Of a stretch of DNA of 64,000 bases, positions 1 through 8,347 are shown piece after piece. The notes under the pieces were generated by a model. The model ran no database searches, was not told the DNA's origin, and saw only the letters and a list, made by a program, of their open reading frames with translations. Numbering within the stretch: the first letter of the stretch is position 1; each line of letters starts with the position of its first letter. The translations under genes and the position numbers were made by a program. Source of the stretch: CAYZMS01 sp964479625 (GTDB lineage: Bacteria; Bacteroidota; Bacteroidia; Chitinophagales; Saprospiraceae); the NCBI GenBank assembly GCA_964479625.1, contig CAYZMS010000001.1, forward strand, positions 62,001 through 126,000, read 5' to 3'.

Positions 1-349
1 ACTCTGTTGAATCGGCGCCCCTTTTGCATTGAAGGAAAACTCGGTGTTAGATCACTTCGTGTTGGTCATTTGCTATTAAGACCCGGCGAGTTACCAAAAT
101 GCTGCCTGAGGGATAAAAAAAATTCAATAACCTCCTCAAATAATAAAAGCTGGACCGAGCTTTGTGATTCGGACTTAGCAATCGACCGAAGGTAAAGCCC
201 GCCCGTCCAAATAAAAAGAACGGTGGGAAGAATGGACTGCCAACCGATTTGCAAGGGAAATCAAATCTTCACCACCCAGATCAAAGGTTTTGACCTGGAA
301 GCGGTCATTAAGGATGAATAGGGTAGCGAAGTTTTGAAACGCCCCGATT
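1..349. other. Stretch without a supported gene
   Basis: This is the region downstream of the response regulator gene. Short open frames of about 60-70 codons exist on both strands, but none has a recognisable domain, a signal peptide or a clear start context, and they overlap one another. I see no tRNA, convincing terminator or repeat. Confidence 0.4.
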
Positions 350-1033
350 TTAGCCAATAAATTTATAGCCCACACCCCGGACACTCAAAAAAAACTCTGG
401 ATTCCGGGGATCCTTTTCAAAATACTTTCGAAAAGAAAGAATGAAGTTGTCAATAGTCCGGGTAGAAGGGTATACATCATAACCCCAGACGCTCTGAAGG
501 ATTTGTTGCCTGGATACCACTTCTCCTTTTCGATCTATCAATAACTTCAACAGCATGGCTTCCTTCTTGGTAAGGGTAAAATGCCCGGGATTGCCCTCTG
601 CTTCATAAGTGCGAAAGTCGATCTGATTGTCTCCAAACTGATACCATTCGGTATTGGAGTCTTCTTTCTTGCTGGTCCGCTTTATAAGGTTGTTAACCCG
701 CAGTAACAACTCCTCTAAGACGAAAGGCTTGGTCAGGTAATCGTCGGCACCGCGCTTCAGACCGGCAATACGATCGGTAGAGGTGTCTTTTGCCGTCAAA
801 AAAATGATGGGGACCTCCATATTGGTCAAACGGATCTGCTCACAAACCTGGTAGCCATCTACTTCGGGTAACATGATATCGAGGATGATCAGGTCAAAAT
901 GCTGTTCCCTGAAGTGTTTGGTGGCTTCCTTTCCATCCTTGGCAGTAACCACTTCATACTCCTCCATTTCAAGATTTAACTTGACGGCTTCACGTATATT
1001 TTCTTCGTCTTCGACTAACAGGATACGGAACAT
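350..1033 (-). CDS. OmpR/PhoB-family response regulator
   Basis: A 227-residue two-component response regulator that would act as a cytoplasmic DNA-binding transcription factor. The receiver domain (about 1-115) has the acidic pair near residues 9-10 (VEDEEN), the phosphoacceptor D52 (LDIMLPEVDG), T80 and the conserved K102 (LTKPF). The C-terminal winged-helix effector domain (about 130-227) ends in the typical SVRGVGYKF motif of OmpR/PhoB proteins. Length is normal for the family. The gene lies 11 bp downstream of the histidine kinase gene on the same strand, so the two should form one operon and a cognate pair. The signal and target genes cannot be read from the sequence. Confidence 0.95.
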   Translation of the reverse strand: MFRILLVEDEENIREAVKLNLEMEEYEVVTAKDGKEATKHFREQHFDLIILDIMLPEVDGYQVCEQIRLTNMEVPIIFLTAKDTSTDRIAGLKRGADDYLTKPFVLEELLLRVNNLIKRTSKKEDSNTEWYQFGDNQIDFRTYEAEGNPGHFTLTKKEAMLLKLLIDRKGEVVSRQQILQSVWGYDVYPSTRTIDNFILSFRKYFEKDPRNPEFFLSVRGVGYKFIG

Positions 1034-1044
1034 GTTATGGGATT

Positions 1045-2097
1045 TTAAACTTCTAATGGCTGGGGAACGAGATTTGCTTTTTTACTTTCTTGCATTGGAA
1101 ATTTAATGGTAAACACGGTTCCGGCGGGTTTGTTATCCTGCACTGTAATTTTTCCGTCATGGGCCAGTACAATTTGGTGTACGATATATAATCCCAGCCC
1201 TGTCCCTTTGGTCCGTCGGACATTTTCATTGCCAACCCGGTAAAATTTATCAAAAATGCGCTTTTTTTCTTTTTTGGGAATTCCCAAACCCTGATCAGCA
1301 ACGCAAAGTACAACCTGATGGGTTTCTCTTTTTAGTTGAACCTGTATAGCCGCAAGGTCGGGGGCAGGGGAGTACTTTACTGCATTTTCGAGTAAATTTA
1401 GAATGATGGAGGTGATCCCGTTGACATCCCCGTTGAATAGTGGTAGGTCATCACTGCACTCAAAGCGAATGGAAGCCTTGGGATGTTTGTCTTGCATGTA
1501 ATCGACTTGCTCCCGTATGAGTTCCTGAAGGTTTAGGGATTCGAACTGGGGTTCGTAGGCGGTTTCCAGCCGGGCAGACAACAATAAGTCATTTACAAGG
1601 CGGTGGAGTCGTTCGGTATCGCCCAAACTGTTTTGCAGGAGTTTCTCGCGCTGTTCGGTTCTAAGATTACTACGCCGGAGGAGGGTTTCCAAAACCAAAC
1701 GGATCGCTGCGATAGGTGATTTCAACTCATGGGTGATCGAAAGGAGGAAATTGCGCCGCTGCTGGGCAGCCCGCATTTCCCGGAGATAACCCCGGTTGAT
1801 CAAGTACATACCAATGAGCAGGATAATGGTAAATACGATCACCTCTCCGAAGATCATTTCCTCCTGGCGGAGGTACTGTGCTTTCAATGCTTTATACCGC
1901 GGATGGTTCTCAAAGTTTGCGGCATCAACTGGTATCCCCTCGGCTACCATCCCGATGCGCAGTAACTCCCGCTTGGCCTGAAAGGCATCTTGGTTTTTGG
2001 TGTACAGCAAGACGGACCACCATCCGAAGGCCATCAACATGTAGGCAATGACCACATAGGAAAGCAAGCGAAGCCGAAGGTTAGGCGTCGAATCCAT
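1045..2097 (-). CDS. Membrane sensor histidine kinase
   Basis: A 350-residue sensor kinase. A first membrane segment (about 11-31) and a second (about 84-101) enclose a short extracytoplasmic loop of about 50 residues, so the sensor part is small and unlike any named input domain. The cytoplasmic part has the H-box with H123 (SITHELKSP), the N-box with N238 (LLENAVKY), the G1 box DQGLG (268-272) and the G2 box GTGLGLYI (298-305), i.e. HisKA plus HATPase_c. All catalytic motifs are intact. The response regulator follows after 11 bp. I see no separate HAMP domain. Confidence 0.95.
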   Translation of the reverse strand: MDSTPNLRLRLLSYVVIAYMLMAFGWWSVLLYTKNQDAFQAKRELLRIGMVAEGIPVDAANFENHPRYKALKAQYLRQEEMIFGEVIVFTIILLIGMYLINRGYLREMRAAQQRRNFLLSITHELKSPIAAIRLVLETLLRRSNLRTEQREKLLQNSLGDTERLHRLVNDLLLSARLETAYEPQFESLNLQELIREQVDYMQDKHPKASIRFECSDDLPLFNGDVNGITSIILNLLENAVKYSPAPDLAAIQVQLKRETHQVVLCVADQGLGIPKKEKKRIFDKFYRVGNENVRRTKGTGLGLYIVHQIVLAHDGKITVQDNKPAGTVFTIKFPMQESKKANLVPQPLEV

Positions 2098-2251
2098 AAT
2101 TAAAGGGTCTTAATAAATTCGTCTATTCTGAAAACAGCAATAGCTGATTTAGGTTAAGTTAGTTCCGCAATCTTTTTTTACCATTATACTGATTTTTGTT
2201 TTGGAGGCAATAAGTGATTGGTTTTGAACGTATTCGTTCCCCACTCCATGC

Positions 2252-3559
2252 TCATGAGGGAAAACACACCTCCAGTGCTTCTTCCATTAAACCGGTAGCT
2301 TCTTCCAAATCAGCTTGGGTGTGAGCAGCAGACACAAAGCCCACCTCATAACCGGATGGCCCCAGGTAAACCCCTCTCATCAATAATTCGTGGTGCAGGG
2401 TCTTGAACAGCTCCATACTGGCCGGGTCGATCTGATCTGCTCGCATGATCCGTTGGTTCGAAAAAGCCAGCCAGAAGATGGAACCTATCTGTTGTAAGTG
2501 AAAAGGCAGGCCTTTTCGATCTGCGAAAGTCTGCAAGCGCCCTGCCAGGTAATTGGTCTTTTCTTCCAGCGCTTCGTAAAATCCAGGTTTTAAAAGCTCC
2601 CGTACGGTGGCAAGGCCGGCAGCCATGGCAACGGGGTTGGCAGAAAGGGTGCCCGCCTGGTAAACCGGTCCTTCCGGAGCTATATGGCTCATGATATCCC
2701 TGCTACCTGCATAGGCACCTACCGGCATCCCCCCGCCAATGATCTTTCCATAGGTAAGAATGTCCGGTTGGATGCCATAATACCCAGCGGCACCTTCGAA
2801 ACCCACTCGGAAACCAGAAATCACTTCATCGAAAATTAGCAGTACATCGTATTTCCAGGCTTTTATCCGCAGACACTCTAAAAAGGAAGGGTCCTGCAGG
2901 AGTAAACCGTTATTGGCCGGAATGGGTTCGACTATGATGCAGGCTATGTCATCGGCATATTTTTGCAAGGTATTGTCAAGCGCTTTACGATCATTGAGGG
3001 GTAAAACGATGGTTTCCCTAGCAAAGGGTTCCGGGATACCTGCAGAGGTGCTCACCCCAAAAGTAGCTAAACCCGAACCTGCCTTTACCAGCAGGGAGTC
3101 TACGTGCCCGTGGTAACAGCCTTCAAACTTGATCACCTTGCTTTTACCCGTTATTCCGCGGGCAAGGCGAAGGGCTGACATTACCGCCTCGGTCCCCGAG
3201 CTCACAAAGCGCATACGTTCAATAAAACGATGGTTGTCAATAATAGCAGCTCCCAACTCATTGCCCAGACGGGTGGGAGTGCCAAATGAGGTTCCCTTTG
3301 ACACCGTATTAACGATCATTTCCCGAACAGCCGCATGATTGTGGCCGAGGATCAAAGGACCCCAGCTACAACAAAAATCAATGAACTGATTGTCGTCCTC
3401 ATCCGTGATCCGGCTGCCATTGCCTTCTTTGACAAAAAGAGGAGGGCCGATAACGGATTTGAAAGCACGAACCGGAGAGTTTACGCCACCGGGAAAATAT
3501 GTTTTTGCCTTTTCGAATAATTGGGCAGATACGTTACGTTGAAGGGTTTTTCTTGTCAT
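2252..3559 (-). CDS. hemL: Glutamate-1-semialdehyde 2,1-aminomutase
   Basis: A 435-residue PLP enzyme of the class-III aminotransferase fold that converts glutamate 1-semialdehyde to 5-aminolevulinate, the last step of the C5 route to tetrapyrroles. Family signatures are clear: the N-terminal YFPGGVNSPVRAF, the SSGTEAVMSALRLAR cofactor-binding stretch, DEVISGFRVG, and the Schiff-base lysine K272 in YGKIIGGGMPVGAY. Length matches the family. The gene stands alone on the minus strand, divergent from the HU-SPOR gene across 294 bp. hemA and other haem genes are not in the window. Confidence 0.96.
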   Translation of the reverse strand: MTRKTLQRNVSAQLFEKAKTYFPGGVNSPVRAFKSVIGPPLFVKEGNGSRITDEDDNQFIDFCCSWGPLILGHNHAAVREMIVNTVSKGTSFGTPTRLGNELGAAIIDNHRFIERMRFVSSGTEAVMSALRLARGITGKSKVIKFEGCYHGHVDSLLVKAGSGLATFGVSTSAGIPEPFARETIVLPLNDRKALDNTLQKYADDIACIIVEPIPANNGLLLQDPSFLECLRIKAWKYDVLLIFDEVISGFRVGFEGAAGYYGIQPDILTYGKIIGGGMPVGAYAGSRDIMSHIAPEGPVYQAGTLSANPVAMAAGLATVRELLKPGFYEALEEKTNYLAGRLQTFADRKGLPFHLQQIGSIFWLAFSNQRIMRADQIDPASMELFKTLHHELLMRGVYLGPSGYEVGFVSAAHTQADLEEATGLMEEALEVCFPS

Positions 3560-3669
3560 AAGACGGGTTTATTCATAACAAAAAACAGGAATAATTCTGG
3601 TCGGTGCTTGCCCTGTTCGGCCCAAGCTGTTGTTTTGAAAAAATAGAAAACACCTAACAAGGTTTAAAG

Positions 3670-3718
3670 TTACGCAAAAACCACCGCCTCCATAAAGGCG
3701 GGGGTCAGGGCTGCGTAA
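3670..3718. repeat. Nested inverted repeat in the hemL / HU-SPOR divergent region
   Basis: An outer 7-bp inverted repeat TTACGCA (3670-3676) / TGCGTAA (3712-3718) encloses a GC-rich inner stem CCGCCT (3684-3689) / AGGCGG (3696-3701) with a 6-nt loop. It lies between the divergent starts, so it could be an operator or a structured 5' region on the hemL side. No known riboswitch family is recognised. Confidence 0.4.
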
Positions 3719-3752
3719 AGATCTGGGACTTCTGTAAGTTGGGGGTATTCAC

Positions 3753-3760
3753 TATTTTTG
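3753..3760 (+). promoter_or_regulatory. Candidate -7 box TATTTTTG upstream of the HU-SPOR gene
   Basis: The octamer matches the Bacteroidota -7 consensus TAnnTTTG and lies about 90 bp upstream of the HU-SPOR start. No well-spaced -33 TTTG is seen, so the call rests on the -7 box alone. Confidence 0.35.
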
Positions 3761-3853
3761 TAGGGTAAAGGAATAATTTAAAAGGATTCGAGTACGATCG
3801 GGCTATCTGCCTTTTCGGTTTTCGATTTCCAACAGCTTTAAACCAGGTACGGA

Positions 3854-4981
3854 ATGGAGATTAATGTGGGGGCCTACATCGCGGACTTAATGTACAAGCA
3901 TGACCGGGTGGCAATTCCCGGCCTGGGAGCCTTTGAAGGCAATTATAAGTCAACGGTGGTAGATTATATCAAGGGAGAAGTTAGCCCTCCCAGAAAGGGC
4001 ATCCAATTTAATCCTTACCTGGGGGTGAACGACGGTATTCTGGTCAATTATATAGCCGAAAAGCACCACCTCAGCCCGGATCAGGCACTAGAGGCCGTTT
4101 ATGCTTATGTGGATGAGGCGAAAGCTGCCATCGAACGAAAGGAGATCGTTACCTTCCCCGGTATCGGGCGGCTGTACAAGGACTTTGAGAATAAGTTTCA
4201 ACTTTTACCGGAGGAAAAAGATTTTAACCCGGAGACACAAGGTTTGCCCAACTTGAATTACCATCCCCTGGCTTCGGAAACGAACACCCCAGCCCCGCTT
4301 GCACCAGCCACCCAAACAAACAACTATCCTGTATCACCGGCTCCTGAGCCAGCAATTAAGCAACAGGAAAGGGGGGCCATAGCCCGCTTTGCAGACTGGA
4401 TTCGAGCCAATTGGGTATACCTGGTAACCAGTTTTGCAATTGTCGCCCTGGTCAGCGCTATTTTTGCACTGTGGGATCGTTTAAATGAGAACGGTTTACA
4501 ACCAAAAGCTGATACTACAGTTTATCCTGAAGAGGAACGAACCAATATTCCACCTGCTTATCCGAATGAGGAAGATGATCCTATCCTCGACTTCCCGGTA
4601 GAAGGCAACCAGGAGGGGTCAACAAGTGAGGAGGAAGACCGGGCGAATGAATTTCCAAAAATTCCAGATGCCTTACCAGGAGAGGAGTTGCCCGTTATGG
4701 AACCAGAGGAGGATTCCACCACAGATAGCCCAACTGCCAGGCCTGGGCAAAAATATGCAGTTATTGGCATTGGAGTGTTTGGAAATGAAGAAAATGTGAA
4801 ACGACTAACTGCCCGGCTTTATGATGCCGGTTTCGAACCTTACCTGGAAGACCTGGGGGGGAATACCCGGGTGGGTGCCCAACTGACCTATGAGAACGAA
4901 CAGGAAATACGCACCGCCCTTAGGTATATCCAACAGGAATTTGAACCCAAGGCCTTCATCCTGAAATTAGGAGAAAATTAA
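3854..4981 (+). CDS. HU (CCDC81-type) - transmembrane - SPOR domain protein
   Basis: A 375-residue membrane protein seen in Bacteroidota. The N-terminal part (about 1-120) matches the prokaryotic CCDC81/HU-like domain (AIPGLGAFEGNY, FPGIGRLYKD), a histone-like fold. A Pro/Ala-rich linker leads to one membrane segment (about 187-207), then a very acidic region (about 220-295), then a C-terminal SPOR domain (about 297-371), the fold that binds denuded peptidoglycan glycans at division septa. The topology places the HU-like domain in the cytoplasm and SPOR in the periplasm. Its stop codon directly abuts the ATG of the next gene, so the two are cotranscribed. Function is inferred: a link between nucleoid or division machinery and the wall. 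Confidence 0.88.
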   Translation: MEINVGAYIADLMYKHDRVAIPGLGAFEGNYKSTVVDYIKGEVSPPRKGIQFNPYLGVNDGILVNYIAEKHHLSPDQALEAVYAYVDEAKAAIERKEIVTFPGIGRLYKDFENKFQLLPEEKDFNPETQGLPNLNYHPLASETNTPAPLAPATQTNNYPVSPAPEPAIKQQERGAIARFADWIRANWVYLVTSFAIVALVSAIFALWDRLNENGLQPKADTTVYPEEERTNIPPAYPNEEDDPILDFPVEGNQEGSTSEEEDRANEFPKIPDALPGEELPVMEPEEDSTTDSPTARPGQKYAVIGIGVFGNEENVKRLTARLYDAGFEPYLEDLGGNTRVGAQLTYENEQEIRTALRYIQQEFEPKAFILKLGEN

Positions 4982-5791
4982 ATGGATTCGATCAGCGGGA
5001 GAAAAATGCTCCATTACAAAACTTACGAATTAGATAGGAAAGCCGATTGGCTGATCTTCATCCATGGTGCCGGCGGTAGTATAGTAACCTGGAAATACCA
5101 GGTGGAATTCTTCAAACCGTATTTCAATTTATTGTTGTTAGACCTGCGCGATCACGGTAAATCCAAAAATCTGGAACCGGCCTTTTCGAATTACGACTTC
5201 GAGATCGTAACCGATGACATTCTACGGGTAACTGATCACCTGGGTATTCAGCGGGCGCATTTCATGTCCATGTCCCTGGGGAGCGTCATTCTTCAGAAAC
5301 TGGATGAAAAAAGACCCGACTTGATCGACAAAATGATCATGGCCGGTGGAGTCTTTCGGGCTACCGTCACTATCAAGCTTTTTGTGCATTCCGCCAAATT
5401 CCTCAGTTATTTTTTGCCTTACCGGATTATGTATAACCTGTTCTCCTTCATCGTTCTACCAAGGGAGAATCACCGACAGTCGCGTCGGATTTTTCGTCTG
5501 CAATCCCAAAAACTGTCACAGGAAGAGTTTGTCAAATGGGTAGGCCTGTACAAGGATTTTTTCCGTTTACTAAAAAACTTTTTCAACAGGGAATTGCAGT
5601 CCATCAGCCTGGTCGTTATGGGAGCAGAAGATCATGTCTTTTATAAAGCGGCAAAGCGATTTGTCGATCGACATCAGAAAGCCAGTATAGTCGTTTTCGA
5701 TAAGTGTGGGCATGTTTGTAATATTGAACAGTACGAAGCTTTCAACCAAACCGCTCTGGATTTTCTTACCCCCTCTTCCGGGTTTGAATAA
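4982..5791 (+). CDS. Alpha/beta-fold hydrolase
   Basis: A 269-residue cytoplasmic hydrolase. The oxyanion region HGAGG (28-32), the nucleophile elbow S-M-S-L-G with S98, the acid D217 (GAEDHVF) and H244 (CGHVCN) make a complete catalytic triad of the alpha/beta hydrolase fold. An internal cap rich in aromatic and basic residues (about 125-205) should define the substrate, which cannot be named. The start codon directly follows the stop of the HU-SPOR gene, so translation is probably coupled. Confidence 0.85.
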   Translation: MDSISGRKMLHYKTYELDRKADWLIFIHGAGGSIVTWKYQVEFFKPYFNLLLLDLRDHGKSKNLEPAFSNYDFEIVTDDILRVTDHLGIQRAHFMSMSLGSVILQKLDEKRPDLIDKMIMAGGVFRATVTIKLFVHSAKFLSYFLPYRIMYNLFSFIVLPRENHRQSRRIFRLQSQKLSQEEFVKWVGLYKDFFRLLKNFFNRELQSISLVVMGAEDHVFYKAAKRFVDRHQKASIVVFDKCGHVCNIEQYEAFNQTALDFLTPSSGFE

Positions 5792-5848
5792 GCCTCCCTT
5801 AGAAAAGGAAATTACTACTTGATTCTGGCATATTCCATTAGAAAGACT

Positions 5849-5856
5849 TATCTTTG
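5849..5856 (+). promoter_or_regulatory. Candidate -7 box TATCTTTG for yceD-rpmF
   Basis: An exact TAnnTTTG match 86 bp upstream of the yceD start, in the gap after the hydrolase gene. The nearest TTG (5819-5821) is 27 bp upstream, longer than the usual spacing, so the -33 element is uncertain. Confidence 0.5.
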
Positions 5857-5942
5857 CATCCGTTTTTAAGAAGCGATATTAGAATACAAATGGAAGTTAC
5901 GAAGGCATAAGCTGCTTAGAACTTTCCAAAACGTTCTTTAAC

Positions 5943-6464
5943 ATGGATGCTTTAGCGCCCTATTCCATTCCCATAAAGGGGTTGGGGAATGGGATGCATG
6001 AGTTTCAGTTTGAGCTGAATCAGTCCTTCTTTCAACTATTTGAAGATAGTCCGGTCGAAATAGCTGACTTGAACGTAAAACTGGAACTAGACAAGCATTC
6101 CAATTTGATGGACCTACGGTTTTTGATCGCGGGAAATATCGGAACGGAATGTGATCGTTGTCTGGCCGTAATCCACCTGCCTGTGGAAGATGAACAACGT
6201 CTGCTGGTAAAATACAGCGAAACAACGGAAAGCAATGAGGAAGCAGATGTAGTGTATTTGCATCCCGATGCACCTTCTTTCAGTGTCGCCCAGTATTTGT
6301 ACGAGTTCAGCGTGTTGGCTATTCCCCTGATCAAGGCATACGATTGCGATCAGGTCGAGCCCCGACCTTGTGATACGGAAATGCTGGACCGCCTTTCTGA
6401 ATCACAGCAACCAGGCAATGATAATAACCCTTTTGCAGAAGCATTAAAAAAATTAAATAACTAA
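5943..6464 (+). CDS. yceD: YceD family protein (DUF177)
   Basis: A 173-residue protein of the YceD/DUF177 family, which is linked to 23S rRNA maturation and accumulation of large ribosomal subunits and is usually encoded directly upstream of rpmF. The family's metal-type cysteines are visible: C70-x-x-C73 (TECDRC) in the N-terminal half and C135 / C143 near the end. The C-terminal NPFAEALKKLN tail is typical. It is followed after 41 bp by rpmF, the conserved arrangement, which strongly supports the call. Confidence 0.9.
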   Translation: MDALAPYSIPIKGLGNGMHEFQFELNQSFFQLFEDSPVEIADLNVKLELDKHSNLMDLRFLIAGNIGTECDRCLAVIHLPVEDEQRLLVKYSETTESNEEADVVYLHPDAPSFSVAQYLYEFSVLAIPLIKAYDCDQVEPRPCDTEMLDRLSESQQPGNDNNPFAEALKKLNN

Positions 6465-6505
6465 ATGCTTTACCCTGATAGTGAAGCGGATAAATAAAGA
6501 CTATT

Positions 6506-6700
6506 ATGGCACATCCCAAGAGTCGGATCTCCAAGCAACGCAAACGCAAACGCAGAACGCACTACAAGACCGTAGCGCCTCAATACAGCGTATGCAAAAC
6601 TACCGGAGAAGCGCACCAGCGCCACCGCGCCTATTATGATGCGGAAGGTAACTTGTACTACCGAGGTAAATTGATGATTAAGAACGACGAAGAATTTTAG
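6506..6700 (+). CDS. rpmF: 50S ribosomal protein L32
   Basis: A 64-residue, highly basic ribosomal protein of the large subunit. It opens with the typical MAHPKSRISKQRKRKRR and has only one cysteine (residue 30, YSVCKTTGEAH) where zinc-binding L32 proteins carry four, so it is a zinc-independent form, as is common. It lies in the yceD-rpmF operon and is followed by a strong terminator at 6764-6803. Confidence 0.97.
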   Translation: MAHPKSRISKQRKRKRRTHYKTVAPQYSVCKTTGEAHQRHRAYYDAEGNLYYRGKLMIKNDEEF

Positions 6701-6763
6701 GTTTTTTCGGGGACAATATTCTTCCTTTGTGGATCCCTATCTTTTTCTGGTAGTTCATCTTGG

Positions 6764-6803
6764 ATAAACGTTGCGACTGAATGCGTTCAGTCGCAACGTT
6801 TAT
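6764..6803. terminator. Strong 18-bp hairpin terminator after rpmF
   Basis: A perfect inverted repeat with arms 6764-6781 and 6786-6803 and a TGCG tetraloop. It is flanked by A/T-rich sequence but has no long T-run. It separates the yceD-rpmF unit from ridA. Confidence 0.75.
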
Positions 6804-6870
6804 TATTATACCTCCATACTTCTGTCTATATTCGCCCAGCGAAAATGGGAATCAAAATACCTTTACTCCA

Positions 6871-7254
6871 ATGAAAAAGATCGTCAAAACTGCGAGCGCT
6901 CCTGCTCCCGTCGGGCCTTACAATCAAGCCATCATCCATAATCACATGCTGTTTGCTTCCGGCCAGGTAGCCCTGGACCCTGTAACAAGAGAGATGGTTC
7001 AGGATTCGATAGAGAACGAAACCCGCCGGGTTATGGAAAACATCGGTGCTATCCTTAAAGAAGCCGGGCTGGCTTTTGACGATGTTATTAAATGCACCAT
7101 TTTTGTGACGGATATAAAAAATTACGGCGCTATTAACGGGGTGTATGCCGAATTCTTTAACGAAGCTATTGCTCCTGCCCGCGAACTGGTTCAGGTAGTA
7201 GCCTTGCCCAAGGGGGGGAATGTAGAGATCTCGGCCATAGCTGCCTTCCGTTAA
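6871..7254 (+). CDS. ridA: RidA family reactive enamine/imine deaminase
   Basis: A 127-residue Rid protein that hydrolyses 2-aminoacrylate-type enamines released by PLP enzymes such as threonine and serine dehydratases, protecting other PLP enzymes. The start is set at the ATG of MKKIVKTASAPAPVGPYNQA, since an upstream extension (from 6781) falls inside the terminator hairpin and lacks homology. The key arginine is present as R104 (APARELV), with the C-terminal ALPKGGNVEISAIA block. Trimeric cytosolic enzyme by family. A threonine dehydratase-like gene and an L-serine ammonia-lyase lie elsewhere in the window and could supply substrates. Confidence 0.93.
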   Translation: MKKIVKTASAPAPVGPYNQAIIHNHMLFASGQVALDPVTREMVQDSIENETRRVMENIGAILKEAGLAFDDVIKCTIFVTDIKNYGAINGVYAEFFNEAIAPARELVQVVALPKGGNVEISAIAAFR

Positions 7255-7336
7255 CGGGGGACCTAAGGAATGGGGGAACACTGCTTGACAAGTGGCCCAA
7301 ATTCACTCCTTCGAAGATCTGCAAATTTACAAGTCC

Positions 7337-8344
7337 ATGGAGAAGCGCGTTCTTTCCTGTATTCAACCTACCGGAGACATGCATTTCGGCAATTACTTCG
7401 GTGCTATTAAAAATTGGGTGCATTTGCAGGAAACCTATCGGTGTTTTTACGGGGTGGTAGACTACCACGCCATGACCATGCCCTATAATCCTAAAAAACT
7501 GCGGGAAAATACCTGGGAACTGATCTTCAATTTACTGGCGACCGGGATTAAATCGGACTACTTGTTCATTCAGTCGCTTGTGCCCGAGCATGCCGAACTA
7601 AGCTGGATTCTCAATTGCTTTACCTCCTATGGGCAATTAACCCGAATGACCCAATTCAAGGATAAAAGCAGGGACAGTCAGGAAAAGGGAGGAGAAGGTT
7701 TTATATCAGCCGGCCTATTGGATTACCCGGTTCTTCAGGCTGCAGACATCCTCATTTATCGGGCTGATTTCGTACCGGTCGGTAAAGATCAGGAGCAACA
7801 CCTGGAATTGACCCGGAACATTGCACAACGGTTCAACCAACAGGTTGGTAAGGAGTATTTTGTTTTACCGGAACCATTATTTACGGAGGTTCCAAAGGTG
7901 ATGTCAACGGCTGATCCGACTCGAAAGATGAGTAAAAGCGCAGGGGAAAAACACTACATCAATATCTTTGCCGAAGAAGCGCGCATTCGAAAACAAGTGC
8001 GTTCTGCAGTAACCGATTTAGGGGAAACAGCAGCAAGGGAAATGAGCCCGGGGGTGCAAAACCTGTTCGAATTACTGAAAGCCGGAGAACGATTAGATCT
8101 GCACGATAGCCTGTTGAAAGATTACCAAAATGGAGACCTTCGGTATGTCGACCTTAAGGATGCCGTTGCGGATACCCTGACTGCCATTAGTGCACAGGTA
8201 CGGGGCCGAAAAGAGGAGATACTGGCAAACAAAAAGGAGGTGAAACAACAGATCAAAGCATCTTCAGCGGCGATTCGAAAAGAAGCTCAGGAAACGATTA
8301 GGGAAGTTAAAGATCTTGCAGGGCTCATAAACGTGCGATTTTAA
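7337..8344 (+). CDS. trpS: Tryptophan--tRNA ligase
   Basis: A class-I aminoacyl-tRNA synthetase that charges tRNA-Trp. The start is placed at the ATG of MEKRVLSCIQPTGDMHFGNY, giving 335 residues as usual; a GTG 45 bp upstream (7292) would add a tail without homology. The HIGH-type signature is HFGN (residues 16-19) and the KMSKS loop is intact (197-201). The region between holds the Trp-binding core with the conserved PVLQAADIL and PVGKDQEQH segments. It begins 82 bp after ridA and ends 3 bp before the FAH-family gene, so the latter is probably cotranscribed. Confidence 0.96.
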   Translation: MEKRVLSCIQPTGDMHFGNYFGAIKNWVHLQETYRCFYGVVDYHAMTMPYNPKKLRENTWELIFNLLATGIKSDYLFIQSLVPEHAELSWILNCFTSYGQLTRMTQFKDKSRDSQEKGGEGFISAGLLDYPVLQAADILIYRADFVPVGKDQEQHLELTRNIAQRFNQQVGKEYFVLPEPLFTEVPKVMSTADPTRKMSKSAGEKHYINIFAEEARIRKQVRSAVTDLGETAAREMSPGVQNLFELLKAGERLDLHDSLLKDYQNGDLRYVDLKDAVADTLTAISAQVRGRKEEILANKKEVKQQIKASSAAIRKEAQETIREVKDLAGLINVRF

Positions 8345-8347
8345 ATT

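Noticed and set aside
66..254. Short minus-strand frame of 62 codons after the response regulator
   Set aside because: No homology, no signal or domain, and overlapped by other short frames on both strands.
3793..3805. 13-mer TACGATCGGGCTA shared with 36634-36646, both upstream of plus-strand genes
   Set aside because: Repeats of 13 bp are expected by chance many times in 64 kb, and no further copies or symmetry support it.
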